Source: Pimelobacter simplex (GTDB lineage: Bacteria; Actinomycetota; Actinomycetes; Propionibacteriales; Nocardioidaceae). From it: 64,000 nucleotides of DNA. The position numbers and the translations under genes are program-made. Shown here one piece after another: positions 1 to 7,537 of the stretch (its first letter is position 1; every line of letters begins with the position of its first letter). A model generated the notes under the pieces. That model saw only the letters and a list, made by a program, of their open reading frames with translations. It made no database searches and was not told the DNA's origin. The stretch spans positions 1 to 64,000 of the forward strand of contig JADCLI010000027.1 of NCBI GenBank assembly GCA_016803235.1, given 5' to 3'.

Positions 1-88
1 CGCCGGCGACCCGGGCATGCCGCCCACGAAGGCGGGGTTCGCGCTGCCGCTCCCGGACGCGCCGAAGCGGATCAAGCGCCCGGAGTGA
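1..88 (+). CDS. C-terminal end of an unknown protein (partial)
   Basis: The frame is open from the window edge to a TGA at 86-88 and encodes about 28 residues ending in the basic tail PKRIKRPE. Too little is left to assign a family. The stop lies only three bases from the stop of the converging lipoprotein gene. Coding is inferred from frame continuity and the codon use of the region; it is not proved. Confidence 0.4.
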   Translation, partial: AGDPGMPPTKAGFALPLPDAPKRIKRPE

Positions 89-91
89 GGT

Positions 92-1063
92 TCAGACCGG
101 GCAGGCGAACGGACCATCCGCCCGCAGCCACGCCTGGGCCATGGTCCGCCGGTCGTCGGGACCGGCCTCGGCCAGCACCGCCCGGTCGTCGGCCTCGACC
201 TCGACCGAGGCGTCGAAGCCGGTGACGTCGGCGCGCTCGTCGAGGTAGGTCGCCATTGCCTCGGCGTCTGCCGCGGCGTCCTCCTCGTCCCCGAACAGCC
301 GGACCCCGGTGACGTCGTCGGCGGTGACGAACAGCGCCATGCCGGCGTCGGGCTGACGCAGGCCCTCGTACTGCTGGGCGGCCTGCTCGGGGCTGGTGCG
401 CCCGGACCCTCCACAGGAGGGATCGACGGTCAGCCCGGCGTACTCGAGCGCGTCCTGGTCGTCGGCCTCGTCCACGAGCTCGGTGAAGGTGCCGGCGTCG
501 GCGAGGGAGTCGGAGTCGTCGGTGACGACGTCCAGCAACGCCGAGACGTCGGAGCCGGACACGATCAGCTCCTCGTCGGGGACGAGGGCGAGGCTCAGCA
601 GCGGCGCTGCCGGGTAGCGGCCGCCGACCAGGCCCGTCTCGTCGGCGTCGGCGAGGTCGGCGGTGAACACCGGACGGTCCGCCGAGCCGGAGCGCTCGAA
701 CCCGGCGTCCTCGAGGTCGGTGCCGACGGCCTCGAAGTCCAGGTCGTCGGACATCCGCCAGACCCGCGCGAGGCCGTCGCCGAAGGTCGCGACCGCCTCC
801 CACTCGACGTCCGTGTCGTCGAAGGCGGCGTCCGCCATGACCGCGGTCCACCGGCTCAGCTCGGTGCCGTACGCCGACTCCGGGTCCCCGTCGCCGACCC
901 GCTCGGCGAGCTCGGCGCGGTCGACGAAGGTGACGGTGGTGCCGTCGGCGGGCAGGTACTCCAACGCCTCCTCCAGCCGCGAGCTCCCGTCGAGCAGGGC
1001 GCAGCCCGAGAGCGAGGTGCCGGCGACGGCCGCGACGAGTGCGAGGCGTCCGAGGTTCAGCAT
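92..1063 (-). CDS. Hypothetical lipoprotein
   Basis: The start at 1063 gives 323 residues with an N-terminal hydrophobic signal and a lipobox (LSGC, Cys about 20), so the mature protein should be lipid-anchored on the outer face of the membrane. The rest is acidic and rich in Ala, Asp and Glu, with no domain I recognise. It is divergent from mshB with 25 bases between starts. A hexamer AATGAT on the minus strand, seven bases before the ATG, could be its -10, giving a leaderless mRNA. Two further in-frame ATGs lie 9 and 12 bases upstream. Function unknown. Confidence 0.75.
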   Translation of the reverse strand: MLNLGRLALVAAVAGTSLSGCALLDGSSRLEEALEYLPADGTTVTFVDRAELAERVGDGDPESAYGTELSRWTAVMADAAFDDTDVEWEAVATFGDGLARVWRMSDDLDFEAVGTDLEDAGFERSGSADRPVFTADLADADETGLVGGRYPAAPLLSLALVPDEELIVSGSDVSALLDVVTDDSDSLADAGTFTELVDEADDQDALEYAGLTVDPSCGGSGRTSPEQAAQQYEGLRQPDAGMALFVTADDVTGVRLFGDEEDAAADAEAMATYLDERADVTGFDASVEVEADDRAVLAEAGPDDRRTMAQAWLRADGPFACPV

Positions 1064-1070
1064 GGGCCCC

Positions 1071-1081
1071 ATCATTACGCT
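1071..1081. promoter_or_regulatory. Back-to-back -10 elements of the lipoprotein and mshB
   Basis: On the plus strand TACGCT (1076-1081) is seven bases before the mshB ATG. On the minus strand AATGAT (1076-1071) is seven bases before the lipoprotein ATG. The two hexamers share one base pair. Both spacings fit leaderless transcription; neither has a clear -35. Confidence 0.5.
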
Positions 1082-1088
1082 CGTCCTC

Positions 1089-2015
1089 ATGACCGCAACT
1101 GCCGCCCACCGGCTGCTCCTCGTGCACGCCCACCCCGACGACGAGTCGATCGGGCAGGGCGCCACCATGGCGAAGTACGTCGCGGAGGGTCGCGGCGTCA
1201 CGCTGGTCACCTGCACCGCGGGCGAGATGGGCGAGATCTTGGTGCCCGAGCTCGAGCACCTCGCCGCCGACAAGGAGGACCGCCTCGGCGAGCACCGCCG
1301 GGGCGAGCTGGACGCCGCGATGAAGGCGCTCGGGGTCACCGACCACCGCTTCCTCGGCGGCTTCGGCACCTACCGCGACTCCGGCATGAAGTGGCACGAG
1401 GACGGCCACGCGGTCGCGGCCGACGACATCCACGCCAACGCCTTCTGGCACGCCGACCTCACCGAGGCCGCCACCCACCTGGTCGAGGTGATCCGCGAGG
1501 TGCGCCCCCAGGTGCTGGTGGCGTACGACGAGTTCGGCGGCTACGGCCACCCCGACCACATCCAGGCTCACCGGGTCGCGATGTACGCCGCCCAGCTGGC
1601 CGCGGCGCCGTCGTACCGCCGCGACCTGGGCGAGGCCTGGGCGATCACGAAGATCTACTGGGGCGCGATCTCGGAGAGCCGGATCCGCGAGGGCCTGCGC
1701 CGGTTGCGGGAGGCAGGGGACACCACGACCTTCGAGGGAATGGACCCCGACGGCGACCTGCCGCCGATGTTCCGGCCCGACGAGGACATCACCTGCGAGG
1801 TCGACGCCGGCGACCACGTCGAGCAGAAGCTCGACGCGCTGCGGGCGCACGCCACCCAGATCACCACCGACGGACCGTTCTTCGCGCTGTCCAACAACGT
1901 CGGCGCCCAGGCCTTCGGGCGCGAGCAGTACCGGCTGGTGCAGGGTGTCGCCGGTCCGCTCGACCCGGAGACGGGCTGGGAGACCGACCTCTTCGCCGGC
2001 ATCCCCGCCGAGTAG
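1089..2015 (+). CDS. mshB: Mycothiol biosynthesis deacetylase MshB
   Basis: MshB is a zinc hydrolase that removes the acetyl group from GlcNAc-inositol, the second step of mycothiol synthesis. The 308-residue protein has the LmbE-type motif AHPDDES (14-20: His15 and Asp18 zinc ligands, Asp17 general base) and a second metal motif GHPDH (153-157), followed by the MshB-type ending GPFFALSNN and EQYRLVQG. The latter separates it from the paralogue Mca at 23690. The ATG at 1089 was chosen because the AHPDDES motif then sits at the usual distance and TACGCT lies seven bases upstream. The small membrane gene at 2022 follows closely, probably in the same transcript. Confidence 0.93.
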   Translation: MTATAAHRLLLVHAHPDDESIGQGATMAKYVAEGRGVTLVTCTAGEMGEILVPELEHLAADKEDRLGEHRRGELDAAMKALGVTDHRFLGGFGTYRDSGMKWHEDGHAVAADDIHANAFWHADLTEAATHLVEVIREVRPQVLVAYDEFGGYGHPDHIQAHRVAMYAAQLAAAPSYRRDLGEAWAITKIYWGAISESRIREGLRRLREAGDTTTFEGMDPDGDLPPMFRPDEDITCEVDAGDHVEQKLDALRAHATQITTDGPFFALSNNVGAQAFGREQYRLVQGVAGPLDPETGWETDLFAGIPAE

Positions 2016-2021
2016 TCGTCG

Positions 2022-2360
2022 GTGCGCGCACTCGTCGCGCTCGGCTGCCTGGTCCTCGGTGCCGTCGTGGGCCTCGGCACCGTCGCGCTGCACGGCTACG
2101 GCTGGGGCCTGGGGCTCGGGATCGCCGCGACCGCCGCGAGCCTGGTCGCCCTGCCCGGCGGCTGGTGGCGGCGGCTGCCGTTCGCCCTCGGCTGGGTCGC
2201 GGTCCTCGGCGCGGCGACGGTGCAGCGGCCGGAGGGCGACTACGTGATCGCCGGCGACGCGTCGGGCTACCTGCTGCTCGCGACCGGGGCGGTGGTCCTC
2301 GGTGCCGGCTTCGTGGGGTTCTCGCAGCGTCCGGCCACGGCTGCGGATGCGGAACGGTGA
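2022..2360 (+). CDS. Small multi-helix membrane protein (DUF6113-like)
   Basis: The 112-residue product starts at GTG six bases after the mshB stop, so it is probably co-translated with mshB. It consists almost entirely of hydrophobic segments (about 3-22, 25-45, 50-66 and 78-98), suggesting three or four membrane helices, with a short charged C-terminus. Membrane proteins of this kind often follow mshB in actinobacteria, and I assign the DUF6113-like label from that position and the overall look. No catalytic residues are visible; a link to mycothiol is inference from position. Confidence 0.8.
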   Translation: MRALVALGCLVLGAVVGLGTVALHGYGWGLGLGIAATAASLVALPGGWWRRLPFALGWVAVLGAATVQRPEGDYVIAGDASGYLLLATGAVVLGAGFVGFSQRPATAADAER

Positions 2361-2384
2361 GCAACCCCTCCTTAGGATGTCGCG

Positions 2385-4187
2385 GTGACGTTCTGGGACT
2401 CTGACACGGGCGGGGAGACGGGCGCCAAGGCCGAGCGGCCCGGCGGCCGGATCGTCGTCGCCGTCATCGTGGTGCTGCTCCTGCTCGCCGGGGGCGGGTA
2501 CGCCGCCGCGCACGCAGTGGCGGGCGACAAGGTCCCGACCGGCACCACCATCTCGGGCGTCGAGGTCGGCGGCCTGACCCGGGCCGCCGCGATCGCCGAG
2601 CTGGAGGAGACCTTCGGCTCGCGCGCGGACGCGCCGATCACCGTGAGCGTCGGCCGCCAGGGAGCGACCGGCAAGGCCAACGACGCCGAGGTCGCGCCCG
2701 GCGACATCGGCCTGGCCATCGACTACGAGGCGTCCGTCGACGCCGCCGGTGCCGGTGACTCGTGGAGCCCCGCGCGCCAGTGGGACTACTTCACCGGCGG
2801 CGGCAAGGTCGACGCCGTGGTCGACGTCGACGAGGACCTGCTCGACGCGAAGCTGGCCGAGCTCTCCGACGGCCTCGGCACCCCACCCCAGGACGGCACC
2901 GTCACGTTCACGGCCGAGGGCGTGCAGACCACCCAGCCCCAGGCGGGGCAGGCCGTCGACCGCGACAAGGCCCGCGCCGCCATCACCGCCGCCTTCCTGG
3001 CCGGGGAGAAGGCCGTCGAGCTGGAGGTCGCACCGGCACAGCCCGAGATCGACGCCGCCGACGTCGCCGAGGCCCTCGACGCCTTCGCCAACCCGGCGAT
3101 GGCGAACGCGGTGACGCTGCAGTTCGGCGAGAACGACGTCAAGCTGACGCCGACGAGGTTCGCGCCCGTGCTGTCCATGAAGCCCGAGAACGGCGAGCTG
3201 GTCCCGGCCGTCGACGAGGCGGCCCTCACCGAGCTGGTCAAGGGCGCGACCGCCAACGGTGCCCCGGTCGACGCCACCGTCAAGCTCAACAAGAAGGGCA
3301 GGCCGAAGGTCGTCCCGGCCAAGCCCGGCGTCACCTTCGACTCCGGCGAGGCCGCGCAGGTCTTCCTGGGCCTGCTGACCGCCCCCGAGGGCGCGCGCAG
3401 CGGCCCGGTCACCGCGCAGGTCACCGACGCGGCGTTCACGACCAAGGACGCGGAGAACCTCGGGATCGTCGAGAAGGTCTCCGAGTTCTCGACCTACTAC
3501 CCCCACGCCGACTACCGCAACGTCAACATCGGCCGCGCCGCCGAGCTGATCGACGGCACCCTCCTCAAGCCCGGCGAGGAGTTCTCGCTCAACGGCATCG
3601 TCGGCGAGCGCACCGCCGAGAACGGCTTCACCGAGGGCTACATCATCAGCAACGGCATCCTCAAGAAGGACCTCGGCGGCGGCGTCTCGCAGATGGCGAC
3701 GACCACCTTCAACGCCATGTTCTTCGCGGGGCTCAAGGACATCCAGCACAAGCCGCACTCGTTCTACATCGACCGCTACCCGGTCGGGCGCGAGGCCACC
3801 GTCGCCTGGCCGACGGTCGACCTGCGCTTCCAGAACGACACCGAGTACGGCGTGCTCATCCACGCCTGGGTGGTGCCGAGCACCTGGTCGCGCCAGGGCA
3901 AGGTCACCGTCCAGATGTGGTCCACCAAGACGTGGGACATCGAGTCGACGACCTCGGGCCGCTACGCGCAGGTGCCGCCGGCGACGCGGACGCTGACCAC
4001 CCCGGACTGCGAGCCGCACACCGGCTGGTCCGGCTTCCAGGTCGACGTCACCCGGATCTTCCGCAAGCACGGCGAGAGCGCGGTCGACCACACCGAGAAG
4101 TTCCACACCGTCTACACCCCCTCGGACACGGTGAAGTGCGAGAAGCCGGCTCCGCCGCCGGAGGGGAACCCCGACCCGGGCGAGTAG
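2385..4187 (+). CDS. VanW family protein with peptidoglycan-binding-like repeats
   Basis: The 600-residue protein has a cytoplasmic N-terminus, one membrane helix (about 22-44) and a large exported part. Residues about 50-350 form two repeats resembling the YoaR/PG_binding_4 domain. Residues about 365-510 form the VanW domain, recognisable by GEEFSLNGIVGERT and LGGGVSQMATTTFNAMF. VanW proteins are associated with the cell wall and with vancomycin-resistance clusters, but their activity is unknown. No van genes are nearby, so this is probably a general envelope protein. The start is GTG, with TAGGAT six bases upstream (2373-2378), consistent with a leaderless mRNA. Confidence 0.88.
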   Translation: MTFWDSDTGGETGAKAERPGGRIVVAVIVVLLLLAGGGYAAAHAVAGDKVPTGTTISGVEVGGLTRAAAIAELEETFGSRADAPITVSVGRQGATGKANDAEVAPGDIGLAIDYEASVDAAGAGDSWSPARQWDYFTGGGKVDAVVDVDEDLLDAKLAELSDGLGTPPQDGTVTFTAEGVQTTQPQAGQAVDRDKARAAITAAFLAGEKAVELEVAPAQPEIDAADVAEALDAFANPAMANAVTLQFGENDVKLTPTRFAPVLSMKPENGELVPAVDEAALTELVKGATANGAPVDATVKLNKKGRPKVVPAKPGVTFDSGEAAQVFLGLLTAPEGARSGPVTAQVTDAAFTTKDAENLGIVEKVSEFSTYYPHADYRNVNIGRAAELIDGTLLKPGEEFSLNGIVGERTAENGFTEGYIISNGILKKDLGGGVSQMATTTFNAMFFAGLKDIQHKPHSFYIDRYPVGREATVAWPTVDLRFQNDTEYGVLIHAWVVPSTWSRQGKVTVQMWSTKTWDIESTTSGRYAQVPPATRTLTTPDCEPHTGWSGFQVDVTRIFRKHGESAVDHTEKFHTVYTPSDTVKCEKPAPPPEGNPDPGE

Positions 4188-4247
4188 TCCCGGCATTCGG
4201 CTCGACCGCCCGACCTCCCTGCCGATGGGTACGCCGGAGGGATCCTC

Positions 4248-4844
4248 ATGATGCTGCGCGCCGCGTTCGTCCCGCCGCCCGAGGCGGTGGATCGATTGCG
4301 CGCGCTCGGCGGCCGGCTGACCCAGCTGCCGGGGATCCGGTCCGTGGAGCCGAGCCGGGTCGACGTCCCGATCGCCGGGCTGGGGAACGTCCTCGACCGC
4401 GACGCGGGCCGGTTCGCCGGTGTGCTCGCCGAGTGCCTCTCGGACCTGCCGCCGGTCGTCGTGCACCCGGCGGGTGTGGAGGTCACAGGAGGTGACGTGA
4501 CGGTCGTGCTCGACGGCGACACGGGCACGCTCGCCGCCGTCGCCCGCGCCGTCGGCACGGCCGCCGAGCGGATTCACGTCTACGTCGACCGGCGCGGGTT
4601 CCGGCCCGCGGTCGTGGTCGCCTCGGCCGCGTCCGCGCCGGCCGGCTCCCCGCTGCACCGGATGCTGTCCGGACCGGAGGTGCTCGGCGACCTCGTCGAC
4701 ACGACCTGGCCGGTCGCGCAGGTGGACCTGGTCCGCACCCGCTGGTTCGGCGGCGAGGCGCGGGCGGAGACGGCGTACCGGATCCCGTTCGGTGTCGAGG
4801 TGGGCGCCGGCGGTTTCGGTGGCCGGGACTTCCGCACCGGCTGA
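4248..4844 (+). CDS. 2'-5' RNA ligase (LigT/ThpR)-like protein lacking HxTx motifs
   Basis: The 198-residue protein follows the LigT/CPDase layout. The segment SRVDVPIAGLGNV fits the first strand where active enzymes have HxT before a Leu-Gly, and FRPAVVVASA fits the second, where active enzymes read PHLTLAR. Both catalytic His-Thr pairs are therefore replaced (Asp-x-Pro and Ala-x-Val). The fold assignment rests on these two segments plus the usual C-terminal strand. A GGAGG at 4236-4240 lies seven bases before the ATG, so translation here uses a Shine-Dalgarno site. It follows the VanW gene by 60 bases on the same strand. Function unknown; a binding rather than a catalytic role is inferred. 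Confidence 0.65.
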   Translation: MMLRAAFVPPPEAVDRLRALGGRLTQLPGIRSVEPSRVDVPIAGLGNVLDRDAGRFAGVLAECLSDLPPVVVHPAGVEVTGGDVTVVLDGDTGTLAAVARAVGTAAERIHVYVDRRGFRPAVVVASAASAPAGSPLHRMLSGPEVLGDLVDTTWPVAQVDLVRTRWFGGEARAETAYRIPFGVEVGAGGFGGRDFRTG

Positions 4845-4858
4845 GCGCCGACTCCCGG

Positions 4859-4878
4859 TAGAATAGGAACACGTTCTA
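4859..4878 (+). promoter_or_regulatory. Promoter with KstR-like operator upstream of the DUF35/thiolase pair
   Basis: TAGAAT at 4859-4864 is a good -10. Overlapping its downstream side, 4865-4878 reads AGGAACACGTTCTA, which matches the KstR consensus TnnAACnnGTTnnA except for the first T. KstR is the TetR-type repressor of cholesterol catabolism in mycobacteria and relatives. A repressor here would block transcription initiation. The regulator itself is not in the window. Confidence 0.5.
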
Positions 4879-4893
4879 CTTCAGGGAGCTTCC

Positions 4894-5355
4894 ATGACCG
4901 CGACCCCCGTGATCGAGGGCTGGTTCACCACCGGCGACGAGCCCCGGCTCCTCGCCTCCCGCTGCACGTCGTGCAGCAACGTGGTGTTCCCGCCGGTGTC
5001 CAGCGACGCCGGCGCCGCCGCCTTCTACTGCCGCAACCCCGCCTGCGACGGCACCGAGCACGACGCCGTCGAGCTCTCGCGGCGCGGGCGGGTGTGGTCC
5101 TACACCGACGCGCAGTACCAGCCGCCGGCGCCGTACGTCGCGCCGACCGACCCGTTCCAGCCGTTCGCGCTGGCCGCGGTCGAGCTGCCCGAGGGGATCG
5201 TCGTGCTCGGCCAGGTGGCCGACGGCTTCGGTGTCGCCGACCTGGTGGTCGGCACCGAGGTCGAGCTGGTCGTCGAGACGCTCGACGTCGACGAGAGCGG
5301 GGAGCGCACCATCTACCGCTGGAAGCCCGTGACCGGACAGGGGGACAACGCATGA
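4894..5355 (+). CDS. Zn-ribbon OB-fold protein (DUF35)
   Basis: The 153-residue protein has an N-terminal zinc ribbon (CTSC near residue 27, then YCRNPAC near residue 47) followed by an OB-fold domain. DUF35 proteins pair with thiolase-like or lipid-transfer enzymes; ChsH2-Ltp2 in steroid side-chain degradation is the known example. Here the next gene, overlapping by four bases, is exactly such an enzyme. The AGGGAG before the ATG serves as ribosome-binding site. The KstR-like operator upstream suggests lipid or steroid-type substrates. The family call is secure; the substrate is inference. Confidence 0.88.
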   Translation: MTATPVIEGWFTTGDEPRLLASRCTSCSNVVFPPVSSDAGAAAFYCRNPACDGTEHDAVELSRRGRVWSYTDAQYQPPAPYVAPTDPFQPFALAAVELPEGIVVLGQVADGFGVADLVVGTEVELVVETLDVDESGERTIYRWKPVTGQGDNA

Positions 5356-6536
5356 GCGTCGTGATCGCGGGTGCGGGCATGCACCCCTGGGGCAAGTGGG
5401 GACGCAACTTCACGGAGTACGGCGTGCACGCCGCCCGCGAGGCCCTCAAGGACTCCGGCATCGCCTGGGCCGACGTCGACCTCGTCGTCGGCGGCGAGAC
5501 CGTCCGCAACGGGTACGCCGGCTACGTCGCCGGCTCCACCTTCGCCCAGGCGCTGGGCTGGAACGGCGCGCGGATCGCGACGTCGTACGCCGCCTGTGCG
5601 ACCGGTGCCCAGGCCATCGACACCGCCCGGGCCCGGATCCTGGCCGGCATGAGCGAGGTCGCGCTGGTCGTCGGTGCCGACACCACGCCCAAGGGCTTCC
5701 TCGCCCCCAACGCCGGGGAGCGCTGGAACGACCCCGACTGGCTGCGGTTCCGGCTGCTCGGCATGACCAACCCGGCGTACTTCGCCCTCTACGCGCGCCG
5801 CCGGATGGACCTGTACGGCGCCACCGCCGAGGACTTCGCCCAGGTCAAGGTCAAGAACGCCAGGCACGGCCTCGAGAACCCCTACGCCCGGTTCCGCAAG
5901 GAGTCGTCGGTGGAGGAGGTGCTCGCCTCGCCGATGGTCTCCGACCCGCTGCACCTGCTCGACATCTGCGCCACCTCCGACGGCGCCGCGGCTGTGGTGC
6001 TGACCAGCGCGGAGTACGCGAGGAAGCACGGCATCGCCGCGCCCGTCACCGTCGCCGCCGTCTCGACCGTCACCCCGACCTTCCCGAACACCGTCATCGA
6101 CATGCCGCTGCTCGCCACCGACTCCTCGGCCGTGACCGGCGTGCCGGAGCGCACCTTCAAGGAGTCGATCGGCCAGGCGGCGTACGAGGAGGCCGGCATC
6201 GACCCCTCCGACGTCGATGTCGCGGAGGTCTACGACCTCTCGACCGCGCTCGAGCTGGACTGGATCGAGGACCTGCAGCTGTGCAAGCGCGGCGAGGCCG
6301 AGGCCCTGCTCCGCGCCGGCGACACCACCCTCGGCGGCCGGATCCCGGTCAACCCGTCCGGTGGCCTGGCCTGCTTCGGCGAGGCCGTCCCCGCCCAGGC
6401 GATCGCGCAGGTCTGCGAGCTCACCTGGCAGCTCCAGGGCCGCGCCGAGGGGCGCCAGGTCGAGGGCGCCAAGGTCGGCATCACCGCCAACCAGGGCCTG
6501 TTCGGCCACGGCTCGTCGGTGATCCTCTCGGTCTGA
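5352..6536 (+). CDS. Thiolase-like lipid-transfer protein (DUF35 partner)
   Basis: The 394-residue protein has the thiolase fold. The nucleophile-type cysteine lies in YAACATGAQA (Cys82), but the usual C-terminal GHPxG histidine motif reads FGEAVPAQA and the last catalytic cysteine region reads GLFGHGSS. It is therefore a member of the SCP2-thiolase/Ltp group, where several members act as retro-aldolases rather than thiolases. It starts at an ATG overlapping the DUF35 stop, so the two subunits are translationally coupled and probably form one complex. The reaction may be C-C bond cleavage of an acyl-CoA, by analogy with Ltp2-ChsH2. Confidence 0.85.
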   Translation: MSVVIAGAGMHPWGKWGRNFTEYGVHAAREALKDSGIAWADVDLVVGGETVRNGYAGYVAGSTFAQALGWNGARIATSYAACATGAQAIDTARARILAGMSEVALVVGADTTPKGFLAPNAGERWNDPDWLRFRLLGMTNPAYFALYARRRMDLYGATAEDFAQVKVKNARHGLENPYARFRKESSVEEVLASPMVSDPLHLLDICATSDGAAAVVLTSAEYARKHGIAAPVTVAAVSTVTPTFPNTVIDMPLLATDSSAVTGVPERTFKESIGQAAYEEAGIDPSDVDVAEVYDLSTALELDWIEDLQLCKRGEAEALLRAGDTTLGGRIPVNPSGGLACFGEAVPAQAIAQVCELTWQLQGRAEGRQVEGAKVGITANQGLFGHGSSVILSV

Positions 6537-6542
6537 GCCCTC

Positions 6543-6651
6543 AGCTCGTCGAGTAGCTCACGCCCGAGGAACGAGGGCGTGGGCGTATCGAGACGCTCGG
6601 TGGCGCGTCTCGATACCTCGCTCGCTGGCGCTCGCGCGTACTCGACGAGCT
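6543..6651. repeat. Compound intergenic inverted repeat
   Basis: The outer arms AGCTCGTCGAGTA (6543-6555) and TACTCGACGAGCT (6639-6651) are perfect complements. The inner arms GTATCGAGACGC (6585-6596) and GCGTCTCGATAC (6605-6616) are also perfect, and a small CGCCC/GGGCG hairpin lies between. The element fills the gap between two converging genes and its last base begins the stop codon of the cyclase gene. It resembles palindromic elements common between genes of high-GC actinobacteria, and may act as a two-way terminator. Confidence 0.7.
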
Positions 6652-7484
6652 TACGCCGGCGGGAGGATCTCCCAGACCACGTGCTCGCCGGCGAGCCCCT
6701 TGAGCTCCACCGCGTCGCGCTCCACGAGGACCACGGCGGCGTCGTCGTCGAGCGCCTCGCGGACCGCGTCGCTGGCGAGGATCTCGCCGCCGTGGGCGAG
6801 GTCGGCGACCCGCGCCGCCATGGCGACGTTGCGACCGAAGTAGTCGCCGTCGCGGGCGACCACCTGGCCGGTGTGGACGCCGATCCGGACCAGGATCGGC
6901 CCGTAGCGGCGCAACGTCACGTCGCGCGGCAGGTCGCGCTGGATGCCGAGCGCGGCGCGGCAGGCCGCCTCGGTGTCGCGGAAGGCGACCATGAACCCGT
7001 CGCCGGCGGTCTTCACGACCTGGCCGCGGTACTTCTCGATCTGGGTGCGCAGCACCCGGTCGTGGGCGGCGAGCACCTTGACCCAGGTGGCGTCGCCGAG
7101 CCGGTCGTTGAGCGGCGTCGAGTCCTCGATGTCGGAGAAGAACAACGTGACCGTGCCGTCGGAGGCGGCCATGTTGAGGATGTCGGCGCGCTCGTCGTCG
7201 CTCGCCCAGGTCTGCAGCTCGTCGACGGTGCTCTGGATCAGGCCGGTGATGCCGTGGGAGCGGACCCTCGACGCGGTCCGGATCACCCGGCGCACGGCGC
7301 GCTCGGCCGAGTTGGTCGGCGGCGGGGGACGCAGTGCCGCGTCGAGGTCCGACTCGAGCTGGGCGACGTGGGCCCGGGTGTCGGCGAGCTGGCGCTGCAG
7401 CTGCCCGCGGTCGCGGGCGAAGGCGAGCACGAGGCCGAGCAGGCCGACCACCAGGACGCCCAGGATCCCGACGATGATCGCCAC
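6651..7484 (-). CDS. Membrane-anchored class III adenylyl/guanylyl cyclase-like protein
   Basis: The 277-residue protein has one N-terminal membrane helix (about 2-22), a short coiled coil (about 25-50) and a class III cyclase catalytic domain (about 108-275). Metal-binding aspartates are visible in FFSDIEDS (Asp118) and KTAGDGF (Asp162). The stretch that normally reads VNxAAR is VAMAAR (220-225), so the transition-state asparagine is missing at its usual place although Asn219 precedes it. Substrate and activity are therefore uncertain. GTG start with TAGTCT seven bases upstream on the minus strand. It is divergent from the AAA/VWA operon. Confidence 0.85.
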   Translation of the reverse strand: MAIIVGILGVLVVGLLGLVLAFARDRGQLQRQLADTRAHVAQLESDLDAALRPPPPTNSAERAVRRVIRTASRVRSHGITGLIQSTVDELQTWASDDERADILNMAASDGTVTLFFSDIEDSTPLNDRLGDATWVKVLAAHDRVLRTQIEKYRGQVVKTAGDGFMVAFRDTEAACRAALGIQRDLPRDVTLRRYGPILVRIGVHTGQVVARDGDYFGRNVAMAARVADLAHGGEILASDAVREALDDDAAVVLVERDAVELKGLAGEHVVWEILPPA

Positions 7485-7491
7485 GAGCCAC

Positions 7492-7531
7492 AGACTAGGG
7501 GCAGGAAACCTCTTGCGGGCCGCAGTAGCGT
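7492..7531. promoter_or_regulatory. Divergent leaderless promoters of the cyclase and AAA/VWA operon
   Basis: On the minus strand TAGTCT (7497-7492) is seven bases before the cyclase GTG at 7484. On the plus strand TAGCGT (7526-7531) is six bases before the GTG at 7538. Both genes would give leaderless transcripts from a 53-base gap. Confidence 0.5.
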
Positions 7532-7537
7532 GAGACG

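Noticed and set aside
2385..4187. Vancomycin-resistance cluster
   Set aside because: Only the VanW-domain protein is present; there are no vanHAX, vanR or vanS genes.
72..4658. Long minus- or plus-strand open frames over mshB and the VanW gene
   Set aside because: The translations are Arg/Gly/Val-rich shadows of recognised genes in other frames and show no motif.
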